Of a stretch of 64,000 bases of DNA, positions 44,671 through 53,014 are shown one piece after another. The notes beneath the pieces are model-generated. The model was not told the DNA's origin and made no database searches. It was given only the letters and a program-made list of their open reading frames with translations. The position numbers and the translations under genes are program-made. How positions within the stretch are numbered: position 1 is the stretch's first letter; the number at the start of each line of letters is the position of its first letter. The DNA is from Vibrio penaeicida (lineage in GTDB: Bacteria; Pseudomonadota; Gammaproteobacteria; Enterobacterales; Vibrionaceae): the NCBI RefSeq assembly GCF_002933855.1, contig NZ_BFAQ01000042.1, positions 8,911-72,910 of the forward strand, written 5' to 3'.

Positions 44671-45531
44671 TCAGGCGTTTTCATACGCAACGGCAACTTG
44701 GCTGGAAACGCCTAGCCCATCAATACCGAGCTCGACAACATCGTTCTCTTTTAAATATCTAGGTGGATTAAATCCCAGCCCAACACCGAACGGCGTACCC
44801 GTAGAAATCACATCTCCTGGCAATAACGTCATGTATTGGCTTATGTAGCTCACTTGATGTGCGATTGAGAAAACCATGTCACTGGTATTGCTGTCTTGTA
44901 GCATTTCTCCATTAACCGATAACCACAATCGAAGACTTTGCGGGTCCGTACACTCGTCGGTTGTAACCAAATAAGGGCCAAGCGGTGCAAAGGTGTCACA
45001 ACTTTTTCCTTTTACCCACTGCCCTTCTTGTTCAAGCTGGAACTCACGTTCTGAGTAATCATTATGCAGCGCATAACCTGCGACATAATCCAATGCTTCA
45101 TCTTCAGAGACATAACTGGCTGACTTGCCGATAACAATCGCAAGTTCCACTTCCCAATCGGTTTTCAGGCTGTTTTTTGGAATGATCACAGGATCGTTTG
45201 GCCCGCACAATGAGCTCGTCGCCTTCATAAACAGCACAGGTTGGCTTGGGATCGGCATACCCGATTCCTCGGCGTGCTTCTTGTAATTCAAACCAACACA
45301 TATAATTTTGGATGGGCGACAAATCGGGGCACCATATCGTTCTTTTTCATCAAATTCTGGGCAATTCCCTTGGTGCTCATCTAGCCATGTCGCCAACCGG
45401 TCTACACCATCGTTTTCGAAAAAAGCTTCGGTATAATCTTCACCAAACGCACTGACATTGATACGTTTTCCATTGCTCAGTTCGACGCCGGGTTTCTCTT
45501 GCCTCGGTTCGCCTACTCGAATCAGTTTCAT
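44671..45531 (-). CDS. Fumarylacetoacetate hydrolase-family protein (2,4-diketo-3-deoxy-sugar-acid hydrolase)
   Basis: 286 residues from ATG 45531 (MKLIRVGEPRQ), with AAGGA upstream. FAH-fold core: ICVGLNYKKHAEESG, metal ligands in KTDWEVELAIVIGK (E-x-E) and LHNDYSERE (D), and GDVISTGTPFGVG. It is the last step in non-phosphorylative fucose and rhamnose routes: splitting a 2,4-diketo-3-deoxy acid to pyruvate and L-lactate. It is 25 bp after the SDR gene. Confidence 0.88.
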   Translation of the reverse strand: MKLIRVGEPRQEKPGVELSNGKRINVSAFGEDYTEAFFENDGVDRLATWLDEHQGNCPEFDEKERYGAPICRPSKIICVGLNYKKHAEESGMPIPSQPVLFMKATSSLCGPNDPVIIPKNSLKTDWEVELAIVIGKSASYVSEDEALDYVAGYALHNDYSEREFQLEQEGQWVKGKSCDTFAPLGPYLVTTDECTDPQSLRLWLSVNGEMLQDSNTSDMVFSIAHQVSYISQYMTLLPGDVISTGTPFGVGLGFNPPRYLKENDVVELGIDGLGVSSQVAVAYENA

Positions 45532-45556
45532 TTTGTTGTCCTTAGAATCATTCTGT

Positions 45557-46315
45557 TTAGCGGAGTTGAACCACGCCACCGTCTATGTCGTAGCTTACGC
45601 CTGTAATAAATTTGGCTTTATCGCTGCAAAGAAATACCGCAATATCGGCGATTTCTTCTGGTGTCCCCATTCGCCCAATGGGTTGATATTCGCTGAGAAC
45701 TTTGAACATTTCGTTTTTGTTGTCGGGGTAATGTTTATCTAAATACCCATCAACAAATGGTGTGTGGACTCGCGCAGGGCAAATGCAATTACAGCGAACT
45801 CCTTTATCAACGTAATCTCTCGCGACACTCAATGTCATAGCTGATACCGCACCTTTCGAAGCCGAGTACGCAAATCGGTCTGAAATACCCACTTTCGCAG
45901 CGATAGAAGAAAGATTGAGAATGGAGCCTTTTGCCGACTGAAGCATTGGCATGAAATATTTGGTGAACAGAAATAGACCATTAACGTTCACGGAAAATAC
46001 GCGTTGAAGCTCGTCCAATTCGGTATTCTCAACGTTACCGACGTGTGCAATTCCGGCATTGTTAACAAGAATATCCAAACGACCAATTTGCTGTTCCAGC
46101 TCTGCAACCAAGCGCTTCACATCCGCTTCCGAAGACACATCACACGTCAACGCTGTAATTCGATCAGAACCGAATTCTTCCGCTGCGCGCTCAAGATGCT
46201 CTGGATTTATATCCACTAAAACAACATGTGCACCGGCTTGATGAAAACCTTTGGCAATCGCTAACCCAATCCCAGAAGCAGATCCGGTGATAAGGGCTAC
46301 TTTTCCCTGTAGCAT
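45557..46315 (-). CDS. SDR dehydrogenase (2-keto-3-deoxy-L-fuconate dehydrogenase-like)
   Basis: 252 residues from ATG 46315 (MLQGKVALITG), preceded by AAGGAG; longer starts have none. Rossmann TGSASGIG at 10-17, NNAG at 85-88, catalytic S137, Y150 and K154 (FAYSASK). The segment CPARVHTPFVDGYL with the C-terminal IDGG resembles known 2-keto-3-deoxy-L-fuconate dehydrogenases. It should oxidise the 4-hydroxyl with NAD to a 2,4-diketo acid. Its neighbours fit exactly this pathway. Confidence 0.88.
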   Translation of the reverse strand: MLQGKVALITGSASGIGLAIAKGFHQAGAHVVLVDINPEHLERAAEEFGSDRITALTCDVSSEADVKRLVAELEQQIGRLDILVNNAGIAHVGNVENTELDELQRVFSVNVNGLFLFTKYFMPMLQSAKGSILNLSSIAAKVGISDRFAYSASKGAVSAMTLSVARDYVDKGVRCNCICPARVHTPFVDGYLDKHYPDNKNEMFKVLSEYQPIGRMGTPEEIADIAVFLCSDKAKFITGVSYDIDGGVVQLR

Positions 46316-46325
46316 GGGTATCTCC

Positions 46326-46646
46326 TTAATTGAGTTCAAATACTTGTTCCATGTTTTGCCACCACGCTTCACCTGCTTCAGGTAATGGCTGCTGCATAGG
46401 TTTCATCCACGCCCACCATTTTTGAGTAATGGGATCGGCAGCCATCGCAGCCATGTCCCCTTCAAAGTCATGACCGACGTACTCAAAGTAGGCAAACAGC
46501 AAACCATCGTGATGAAAAATAGAGTAGTTTTGGATGTGTGACGCTTTGATTTGAGCCAATACTTCAGGCCAAACCTCCGCATGTGCTTTAACGTATTCGT
46601 CGTAATGTTCAGGCTTTAATCGGATAACTTGACCAAATTTCTTCAT
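46326..46646 (-). CDS. L-rhamnose/L-fucose mutarotase (RhaM-like)
   Basis: 106 residues from ATG 46646 (MKKFGQVIRLKP), chosen for GGAG at proper distance. RhaM signature: HYDEYVKAHAEVWPE, QNYSIFHHDG, LFAYFEY and paired tryptophans (KWWAWMK). It interconverts alpha and beta anomers of a 6-deoxyhexose, speeding dehydrogenase or isomerase use. Located between the lactonase and SDR genes. This type is shared by fucose and rhamnose pathways. Confidence 0.88.
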   Translation of the reverse strand: MKKFGQVIRLKPEHYDEYVKAHAEVWPEVLAQIKASHIQNYSIFHHDGLLFAYFEYVGHDFEGDMAAMAADPITQKWWAWMKPMQQPLPEAGEAWWQNMEQVFELN

Positions 46647-46656
46647 GGGCATTCTC

Positions 46657-47520
46657 CTAACGTAGCCGTGACAGGTAAGAACGTTGCGCCGTCTTGTAGA
46701 AAAGGTGTTGGCGCTCTTCTTCCGTCCAATTTGAAACCATTGTGTTTAAGCGTTGATGCCACTCCTGCGCCGATTCCACTAAAGCCACAACAGGCCAGTC
46801 GGAACCAAACAACAGCCTTTCTGCACCAAAGGCGGTTTTTAGATAGGCAATCACTTCCCCTAACAACCCTTCTGATTTTGAAAGGTCCCCAGCTTGGGTA
46901 ACGAGACCAGATACCTTACAAACGGAGTTTGGCATCGCCGCTATTGAGGCAATATCTTGTTTCCATTTCTCATAGGCTTTTTCGTCTTCCAAATAGGAGG
47001 CGATGGCAGGAATGCCTCCGTGATCAATAACGAAATACGTATCTGGGCATTGTTTGATGAGCGCTGCGGCATCTTCTAACTCTTGTGGGCGAATACAAAC
47101 ATCAAAAGAAAACCCAGCGTTACCTATCTCTTGCACGCCTTTAACAAACGATTCTTGCAAACAGTACCCTTGAGGGCGTTCTTCTGTATGAAGCACTTGC
47201 CTGAATCCGACGACGTGTTTTGCATCGCTGTGGACGCGTTGTAAATAGGAGGTAATATCGCTCCGACATACATCAAGCGAAGCAACCATAGCAACGAGCG
47301 GTGAATTAGGGTCGCGACACAACTGCCCTATAGCTTCGATTTCTTTGTCTTTTTGATTTTCAATCACATCCACTTCAACGTAGATGGCGCGATCGACCGA
47401 TTTGAAATCGGATTGGTACATTTCCAAGCTAAACGTTTTATTCAGCGCTTCAAATCCATTGACCCATGGTAAATCGAACTCATCCAAATCCCATAGATGC
47501 AAGTGACTGTCTATGATCAT
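46657..47520 (-). CDS. Amidohydrolase (L-fuconolactonase-like)
   Basis: 287 residues of the amidohydrolase family 2. IDSHLHLWD (metal-binding HxH) at the N-terminus, FVIDHGGIP, and FGSDWPV near residue 240 with the catalytic aspartate. These enzymes include L-fucono-1,5-lactonase and related sugar-lactonases. It is the first gene of the five-gene operon and would open the lactone made by a fucose dehydrogenase, which is not in this window. Confidence 0.88.
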   Translation of the reverse strand: MIIDSHLHLWDLDEFDLPWVNGFEALNKTFSLEMYQSDFKSVDRAIYVEVDVIENQKDKEIEAIGQLCRDPNSPLVAMVASLDVCRSDITSYLQRVHSDAKHVVGFRQVLHTEERPQGYCLQESFVKGVQEIGNAGFSFDVCIRPQELEDAAALIKQCPDTYFVIDHGGIPAIASYLEDEKAYEKWKQDIASIAAMPNSVCKVSGLVTQAGDLSKSEGLLGEVIAYLKTAFGAERLLFGSDWPVVALVESAQEWHQRLNTMVSNWTEEERQHLFYKTAQRSYLSRLR

Positions 47521-47854
47521 CTCTGATCTCCTTTTTCAGTTCGATATTTTAAATATAAAATTACATTTTAAATACGATATGTAAATCTATTTTTGGTTAT
47601 TATTTGATCAATTTAGCAGCTAGCGTGAAGTTGATCACGAAGAGCTTGTTCGAGATCTTCTTTGCAGCCGCTGATTATCGAAATGACTTAAAGAACTGGT
47701 GGGGTAATTGAGTTAACGGGTGAAGTGAATTGGATAGTTAAAAATGAAGTGACACGAATGAACCCCTCACTTTGTAGATCCAAAGAAAGGGGTCAGAAAG
47801 AGGTTTTTGACTTACATGTGCATTCGTAACTAAAAGTAATTATTTAGGGCATTA
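47521..47854. promoter_or_regulatory. Control region of the fucose operon and 3' region of dctM
   Basis: 334 bases without a gene. Close to the lactonase start is an AT-rich block with ATTTTAAATA repeated at 47546-47555 and 47565-47574 (19-bp period) and an inverted AAAAT-TAC-ATTTT between them; probably an operator, perhaps for the IclR protein. A stem ACCCCT (47762-47767) with AGGGGT (47788-47793) lies after the dctM stop. The rest shows nothing recognisable. Confidence 0.55.
47762..47793 (-). terminator. Possible hairpin terminator after the TRAP large permease
   Basis: ACCCCT / AGGGGT stem with an inner CTTTG / CAAAG pairing. The T-run is 15-20 bases away on the minus strand, not adjacent, so this may be a weak terminator or an RNA 3' end. 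Confidence 0.4.
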
Positions 47855-49144
47855 CTATAGTAAAGAAGGCAACCACAAGGTAATTGCGGGTAAGTAAGTC
47901 ACCAACATGAGTACGGCTACCATAGCCAAGTAGAAAGGCAGCATGTGCCGAGCGGTGGTTTCTATTTTCACTTTCCCTATGCCGCACCCCACCATCAATG
48001 AAGTACCTACAGGTGGAGTACATACACCAATACCCAAATTGAGCAACATAATAATGCCAAAGTGAATTGGATCGACGCCTATGGTTTTAGCGATGGGTAA
48101 AAGAATGGGTGTAAGAATCAGAATTAACACCCCCATATCCATCAACATTCCCAATACCAACAACAATATGTTGATGGCTAACAGCACCACATAAGGGTTG
48201 TCCGACAATCCCAAAATGAAATCAGCCAACAAACTCGGGACGCTGAGGAACGACAATAAATAACCAAATGCGGAAGAGGTCATGATAATCGCGATCACCA
48301 TCGACAACGTTTTCATGGTGTCGCTCATGATTTTCTTCATTTGGATGCGATTGACGCTTTTGTAAATCAATATTGTGACTAACAACGCATACGCCACCGC
48401 AACAGCCGCAGACTCTGTTGCGGTAAATATTCCCAATACAATCCCACCGATAATAATAACGATGGTAAACAGCCCAATAGAGGCTTCACTGGTAATCGCT
48501 AACCCTTCTTTTAGCGAATACTTTTTTCCTTGTGGGTGACCATAACGAATCGCCAAAAATCCACACAAAATCATGAGAGAAACACTCAGCAATATGCCCG
48601 GAACATAACCTGCAACAAACAGCTGGCTAATCGGTAACCCACCAGCTGCCAACGCGTAGTAAATCATATTCTGACTGGGTGGAATCAATACCCCTTGCAC
48701 GGAAGACGTCACAGTAACCGCGACCGAATATTCTGCTGGGTAGCCACTGCGCTTCATGGCTGGAATCAAAAACGATCCAATCGACGCCACATCCGCAACC
48801 GACGAACCTGAAATGCCACCAAAAAAAGTACTGGCGACAACATTGCCTTGCGCCATGCCCCCTCTAAATCGACCCACTAATACTTCAGAAAAACGCACCA
48901 ATCGGTCAGATATCCCGCCTTCCGTCATAATGCTGCCGACGAGAATAAAAAATGGCACTGCAAGAAACGTAAAACTGAACATGCCATTAACCATTCGCTG
49001 CGCCACAAGCAACAGTGGAAGGTCCAACTGCCAAGCGGTAAGCACTGAAGAAATGCCTAGTGCAAAAGCAATGGGCACTCTTAGTAACATTAAGGTTAAG
49101 AAACTACCGAGTAGTACTGCAATTCCTACTTGATCCGCACTCAT
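47855..49144 (-). CDS. TRAP transporter large membrane subunit (DctM type)
   Basis: 429 residues with twelve or so membrane segments; typical features are FTFLAVPFFILVGSIM, GGISGSSVADVASIG and the C-terminal CTPPVGTSLMVGCGIG. It is the ion-coupled translocator of the tripartite importer. The start overlaps the end of the small subunit by 4 bp. Its binding protein lies 1.5 kb upstream on the same strand. Confidence 0.93.
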   Translation of the reverse strand: MSADQVGIAVLLGSFLTLMLLRVPIAFALGISSVLTAWQLDLPLLLVAQRMVNGMFSFTFLAVPFFILVGSIMTEGGISDRLVRFSEVLVGRFRGGMAQGNVVASTFFGGISGSSVADVASIGSFLIPAMKRSGYPAEYSVAVTVTSSVQGVLIPPSQNMIYYALAAGGLPISQLFVAGYVPGILLSVSLMILCGFLAIRYGHPQGKKYSLKEGLAITSEASIGLFTIVIIIGGIVLGIFTATESAAVAVAYALLVTILIYKSVNRIQMKKIMSDTMKTLSMVIAIIMTSSAFGYLLSFLSVPSLLADFILGLSDNPYVVLLAINILLLVLGMLMDMGVLILILTPILLPIAKTIGVDPIHFGIIMLLNLGIGVCTPPVGTSLMVGCGIGKVKIETTARHMLPFYLAMVAVLMLVTYLPAITLWLPSLL

Positions 49145-49626
49145 AACGATCCCTCTTCTTTTTCCCTTACGTCTCCCGTCACAATGTTGGTGATCGCATT
49201 AATAAGAGTCAGAATAGCCCCGACAACGGCTGAATAATAAAGTAGCTGCTTTGGTAAACCGGAAGCAGGAAGTATCTGCGCTCCCGCAATGTTTACCAAC
49301 GTTTGAGCATTCATGAGTAGAATGAAAGAAAAGCCAGCAATGCAGAAATAGGCAAAGTAATCGAGTGACTTACCAATAGGTATTGGCGCTTTGTCTCGCA
49401 AGTAAGTGATGGCAACATGAGAGTGCGTTTTCACCCCCACGGCAATAGACAACATTCCGTACCACACCAAAAACAACATGGCGACTTCTTCAGACCAACT
49501 GGTTGGCTTGTTAAACACATATCGTAGAACAACCTGCATGACCGTTATCACGACAATCAGTTCAAGCAGTCGGTTAGCTACCCATGCAACAATTTGATTC
49601 AGTTTCGTTATTAGCAGACTCATCAT
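49141..49626 (-). CDS. TRAP transporter small membrane subunit (DctQ type)
   Basis: 161 residues, four membrane segments; FNKPTSWSEEVAMLFLVWYGML is the characteristic second segment (SWSEEVAMLFLVWY). Second Met start at 49623 is possible. It joins the large subunit, overlapping it by 4 bp. A 95-bp gap with a hairpin separates it from the binding protein. Confidence 0.9.
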   Translation of the reverse strand: MMSLLITKLNQIVAWVANRLLELIVVITVMQVVLRYVFNKPTSWSEEVAMLFLVWYGMLSIAVGVKTHSHVAITYLRDKAPIPIGKSLDYFAYFCIAGFSFILLMNAQTLVNIAGAQILPASGLPKQLLYYSAVVGAILTLINAITNIVTGDVREKEEGSL

Positions 49627-49677
49627 TTTGGCTCCGAGAGCTTTGTGCTTACCCTATTTCTACGTTCAATCGCAACT

Positions 49678-49693
49678 CTACGTTTCAACGTAG
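49678..49693 (-). other. Intercistronic hairpin between dctP and dctQ
   Basis: CTACGTT-TC-AACGTAG, perfect 7-bp arms. No T-run, so it probably protects the upstream binding-protein mRNA or attenuates the membrane-subunit genes. Confidence 0.55.
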
Positions 49694-49721
49694 CCCTACG
49701 GTTTAAGGCAAGCACTCCGCA

Positions 49722-50693
49722 CTATTTCACTGCCTTAATTTTGCTAACAAGAGGTAACAGTTTCGGAAATTCTTCATATACGGGCTGAACCGCTTCTTGG
49801 AAAGGTGTATTGTCGATAACCGTGACTTTTACACCCGCTGCAACCACTTTCTTTTTTGCATCAATGTTGGCGCGAATCATCAGGTCTCGCTCAAAGATCG
49901 CCGCTTCTTTCGCTGCTCTAGAGATAGCTTCGCGCTGATTCTGAGGAAGGGAGTCATATTTCGCTTTATTCATGATCAGTATAGCGGGTGGGCTCAAATG
50001 ACCATCTTCAACATAGTTAGGTGCGACTTCATAGTGACCAGATGTGAGATAACTTACGTAGTCGTTCTCAGCACCATCGATCACACCTGTTTGTAAGCTA
50101 GAGAACACTTCACCGTAGTTCATTGGTGTTGCCACACCCCCAACCAAATTAACCATGCTGATCGAAATAGGCGATTTCTGAACTCGGATCTTTAGCCCTT
50201 TCATGTCTTCGATAGAGTTTACAGGGTTGTCTTTCGTGGTATAAAAGCTGCGGGTTCCTGCTTCCATGTATTCGAAACCGATTAAGCCGTATTTCGCCAT
50301 ATCAGCACGAACTTCATCTCCTACTTTGCTATCTAAAACACGGTATTTGTGCTTCACATTTTTAAAAATATAAGGAAGCGTAAACACACCAATGCTTGGC
50401 GATACATTCGCCAGAGTCACGCTGTTCACACGAGTTAAGTCGATAATTCCAGCTTGAGTTTGCTCAATGGTTTCCGCCTCTTGCCCTAACTGAGCACCCG
50501 AGAACACTTTTACTTTTATTTCACCATTTGAGTATGTCGATGCAAGCTCAGCAAATTTATGCATCGCCACAGTAACGGGATTGGATTCTGGCTGGTTTTC
50601 TGCCAAGCGTAACGTTGTTGCCATCGATAAACTCGGCACCAGTATTGCTGCAATTGAGCAACTAATTAAACCTTTCGTTAGTGTCCATTTCAT
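49722..50693 (-). CDS. TRAP transporter periplasmic binding protein (DctP type)
   Basis: 323 residues. Signal peptide ends ...SLSMA|TT near residue 25. Mature protein has LRLAENQPESNPV, LGQEAETIEQTQAGIIDL, and the conserved carboxylate-binding arginine R170 in GLKIRVQKSP. The group with this layout mostly binds sugar acids such as uronates. Neighbouring UxuA/UxuB support a hexuronate or its oligomer; the nag genes or the fucose genes could point to other ligands. It follows nagA by 115 bp on the same strand. Confidence 0.9.
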   Translation of the reverse strand: MKWTLTKGLISCSIAAILVPSLSMATTLRLAENQPESNPVTVAMHKFAELASTYSNGEIKVKVFSGAQLGQEAETIEQTQAGIIDLTRVNSVTLANVSPSIGVFTLPYIFKNVKHKYRVLDSKVGDEVRADMAKYGLIGFEYMEAGTRSFYTTKDNPVNSIEDMKGLKIRVQKSPISISMVNLVGGVATPMNYGEVFSSLQTGVIDGAENDYVSYLTSGHYEVAPNYVEDGHLSPPAILIMNKAKYDSLPQNQREAISRAAKEAAIFERDLMIRANIDAKKKVVAAGVKVTVIDNTPFQEAVQPVYEEFPKLLPLVSKIKAVK

Positions 50694-50808
50694 GTCCTAT
50701 ACTCCTTGTTTACTCGGCTATTCCTAAGCCAAATATTGGGTTATTTAGCGGATACGCTTTCGCCATGCCGCCTGTTCCTTTATTCATTTCACGGTGTTGC
50801 TTGACCGC

Positions 50809-52008
50809 TTACTCGTGGCTCTCTTTTATCGTGTGACTGATCGAGTGTTTACCTAAATACGCAGCCATTAAAAATGGACCATCAGGGGTTAAAGACCATT
50901 CAAGAAACTCTGCTCTATCCCCTACTCTAGGCATTGTGTTTGGATGCGAGAGCAATTGGAGAGGGTTGTGCCGTGTGATTTGGAGCAGTTCAGACATCGT
51001 TAACCCGCACCACTTCATTGTGTCACGTAGCATTTTGTCCATTCGTGCTGATGAACCCGCGAAGTAAGGGGATCCAGGAATGCGGACTACTCCATCGGAA
51101 CAAAGCTCAATCTCTGCTTCTCCCAACCAATAACGCCCCGGTTGCTGTGCTAACCCTCCAGCGGCTGTCGCATCCGTTGTTAAAACAGCACGTGGTAACG
51201 TTTTTGCACGCAACCACGCCTTAAGCATTTCGGGTTTCACATGAAGCCCGTCGGCAATGAAACTGGCATAGAGACCATCATGAGCCAATTGCGCCATCAG
51301 CGGGTTATCCACCTTATGCAGTTGATGCGCCAAACCGTTTCCTAAATGCGTTGAAAGAATCGCGCCCGCGTTTACTGCTTCACTGATTTTTTCTGAGCTC
51401 GCGTTGGTGTGCCCTAGCGCAACGGTAATCCCTTCCGATTTGAGAAATGAAATCAGATCAATCACGCCTTCAATTTCCGGAGCAACCGTCATGAGCTTGA
51501 TAGGCTTCGAAGACAATGACTGCAATTTTTTAACAATCGCAACAGAACCCGGAATCATCGCTTTTTTTGGATGAGCGCCAACAAAGCCCTCTTTAGGAGA
51601 TAAGAATGGTCCTTCAATGTGATAACCCATGACCATTTCTTTGCCCAAAGCACTTTGCTTTACCGCGTCATCTAATTCCTGAAGGAGGCGGTAGAGTTTG
51701 TTTTCTTCCGCCGAAATCAATGTCGGTAAGCAGCGGGTGACGCCACATTCCAGCATTGCCGAGAAAGCGCTATCCAACTTCTCTGCTGTTACACCATAAG
51801 AATTAAAATCAAGTCCGTTGAACCCGTTGATCTGAATATCCACCAGCCCCGGAGTAACAACAGAATCCTGTTCATTCATATCAAGGTGAAACGCAGGCAC
51901 TTCGTTTGTAATCCGAGAGATGATGCCCAATTCATTGATGTCATATCGCATCAAAGGCCGATCATCACCTGAATACACCAGTAGGCTTTTCAAACTAGCG
52001 CTACTCAT
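50809..52008 (-). CDS. nagA: N-acetylglucosamine-6-phosphate deacetylase
   Basis: 399 residues. E. coli-type metal site without HxH: VDIQINGFNGLDFN (58-69), E132 in HIEGPF, H200 (ALGHTNAS), H221 (STHLGNGL) and catalytic D279 (TTDATAAGG). It removes the acetyl group from GlcNAc-6-P, or GalNAc-6-P in AgaA-like forms. It overlaps the NagB-like gene by 8 bp, giving the usual nagBA pair, and is followed by the TRAP transporter genes. Confidence 0.92.
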   Translation of the reverse strand: MSSASLKSLLVYSGDDRPLMRYDINELGIISRITNEVPAFHLDMNEQDSVVTPGLVDIQINGFNGLDFNSYGVTAEKLDSAFSAMLECGVTRCLPTLISAEENKLYRLLQELDDAVKQSALGKEMVMGYHIEGPFLSPKEGFVGAHPKKAMIPGSVAIVKKLQSLSSKPIKLMTVAPEIEGVIDLISFLKSEGITVALGHTNASSEKISEAVNAGAILSTHLGNGLAHQLHKVDNPLMAQLAHDGLYASFIADGLHVKPEMLKAWLRAKTLPRAVLTTDATAAGGLAQQPGRYWLGEAEIELCSDGVVRIPGSPYFAGSSARMDKMLRDTMKWCGLTMSELLQITRHNPLQLLSHPNTMPRVGDRAEFLEWSLTPDGPFLMAAYLGKHSISHTIKESHE

Positions 52009-52756
52009 TTCGACCTCTTAGGCTCAATAAGCTTGCAGCTTCATTGTCCAAAAATACGGATGTCGACGAGTGCTTTTGCAACACAGACGCCGGATGAAGA
52101 ACGGATATATCACCTTCTAAGCAGTGACGAACGGCTTGCGCTTTTCTCTTCGAAGGTACGGTGCAAATAATGTGTTCACTTTTCAGAATCTGCTGAATAG
52201 ACATGGATATCGCTTGAGTAGGAACCTCTTCCATTGAAGCAAACCACCCTTCGCCTAACTGCTGTTCTCGGCATGCTTCATCTAATTCAACTTGAATATA
52301 AGGCGTGGTCACTTCAAAGTCAGCGGGCGGATCGTTAAACGCTAAGTGACCGTTTTCACCGATCCCAACAAACGCTACGTCGATACTTACTTCGGCCATC
52401 TTCTCGTTGAGCTTTGTCAATTCTTCATGAAGGGGGGACGCATCTCCATTGACATAATTGATGGAATGAAGACCTAGCAGTTTGTCGGCAACTCGCTCTC
52501 TCAAATAACGCCTAAAGCTAGCTGGATGTTCATCACTCAAACCTACATATTCGTCGAGATGGAAAATGGATACCTTTGACCAATCAATTCCTGCATTAAC
52601 GATCAGATTAGAAAGCATTGAAAACTGGCTGGTGCCCGTAGCCAAAATCACGTTCGCATGCCCTTTGTTCTCAATAGCTTGTTGAACGAGCTGCGCTCCG
52701 TGCTGGGCAGCGGCTGCCCCCATAGATGCTTCGTCTAACCATCTAGATATTTCCAT
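52001..52756 (-). CDS. nagB: Glucosamine/galactosamine-6-phosphate deaminase (NagB/AgaI-like)
   Basis: 251 residues, shorter than E. coli NagB (266) and the length of AgaI. Active-site aspartate D68 in FHLDEYVGL, and GIGENGHLAFNDPP (131-144) with the catalytic histidine H137. NagB normally reads NEPG where this has NDPP, so it may be the galactosamine-6-phosphate type or a close relative. Together with NagA it sends amino sugars to fructose- or tagatose-6-phosphate. Confidence 0.82.
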   Translation of the reverse strand: MEISRWLDEASMGAAAAQHGAQLVQQAIENKGHANVILATGTSQFSMLSNLIVNAGIDWSKVSIFHLDEYVGLSDEHPASFRRYLRERVADKLLGLHSINYVNGDASPLHEELTKLNEKMAEVSIDVAFVGIGENGHLAFNDPPADFEVTTPYIQVELDEACREQQLGEGWFASMEEVPTQAISMSIQQILKSEHIICTVPSKRKAQAVRHCLEGDISVLHPASVLQKHSSTSVFLDNEAASLLSLRGRNE

Positions 52757-53014
52757 TGTTTCTTACTCCACAAATCTGGTTATGTGCGAATCACATGTTC
52801 ATTTCTTAAACACAAACTTGTCATTAATTACACTTGCTGTAAATAACTATTTTTTACACAATGTGTAATTATATAAGTGAGCGTTTAGAAAAAGCGGATA
52901 GGCGCTACTTTCAACTATTTGTTTTTTATTGGATAAAAGACAAGGTCCTAGCCAGATTAACGTCGTTGCCAATCCCATAATTGAATGGCAAAAATTTGAA
53001 GGAAATCACCATTT
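52757..53014. promoter_or_regulatory. Divergent nagB-ROK control region with paired TTACAC operators
   Basis: Two near-palindromes: TTACAC-TTG-CTGTAA (52828-52842) and TTACAC-AAT-GTGTAA (52854-52868). The outermost halves also form TAATTACAC / GTGTAATTA, a perfect 9-bp inverted repeat. Centres are 26 bp apart. They lie between the NagB start and the ROK start, and ROK is the likely binder. The gap also has AT-rich promoter-like sequence. Confidence 0.7.

Noticed and set aside
47776..47790. Attachment site or mobile element remains in the 334-bp gap before dctM end
   Set aside because: No direct repeats or integrase; only regulatory-type repeats and a weak hairpin are visible.
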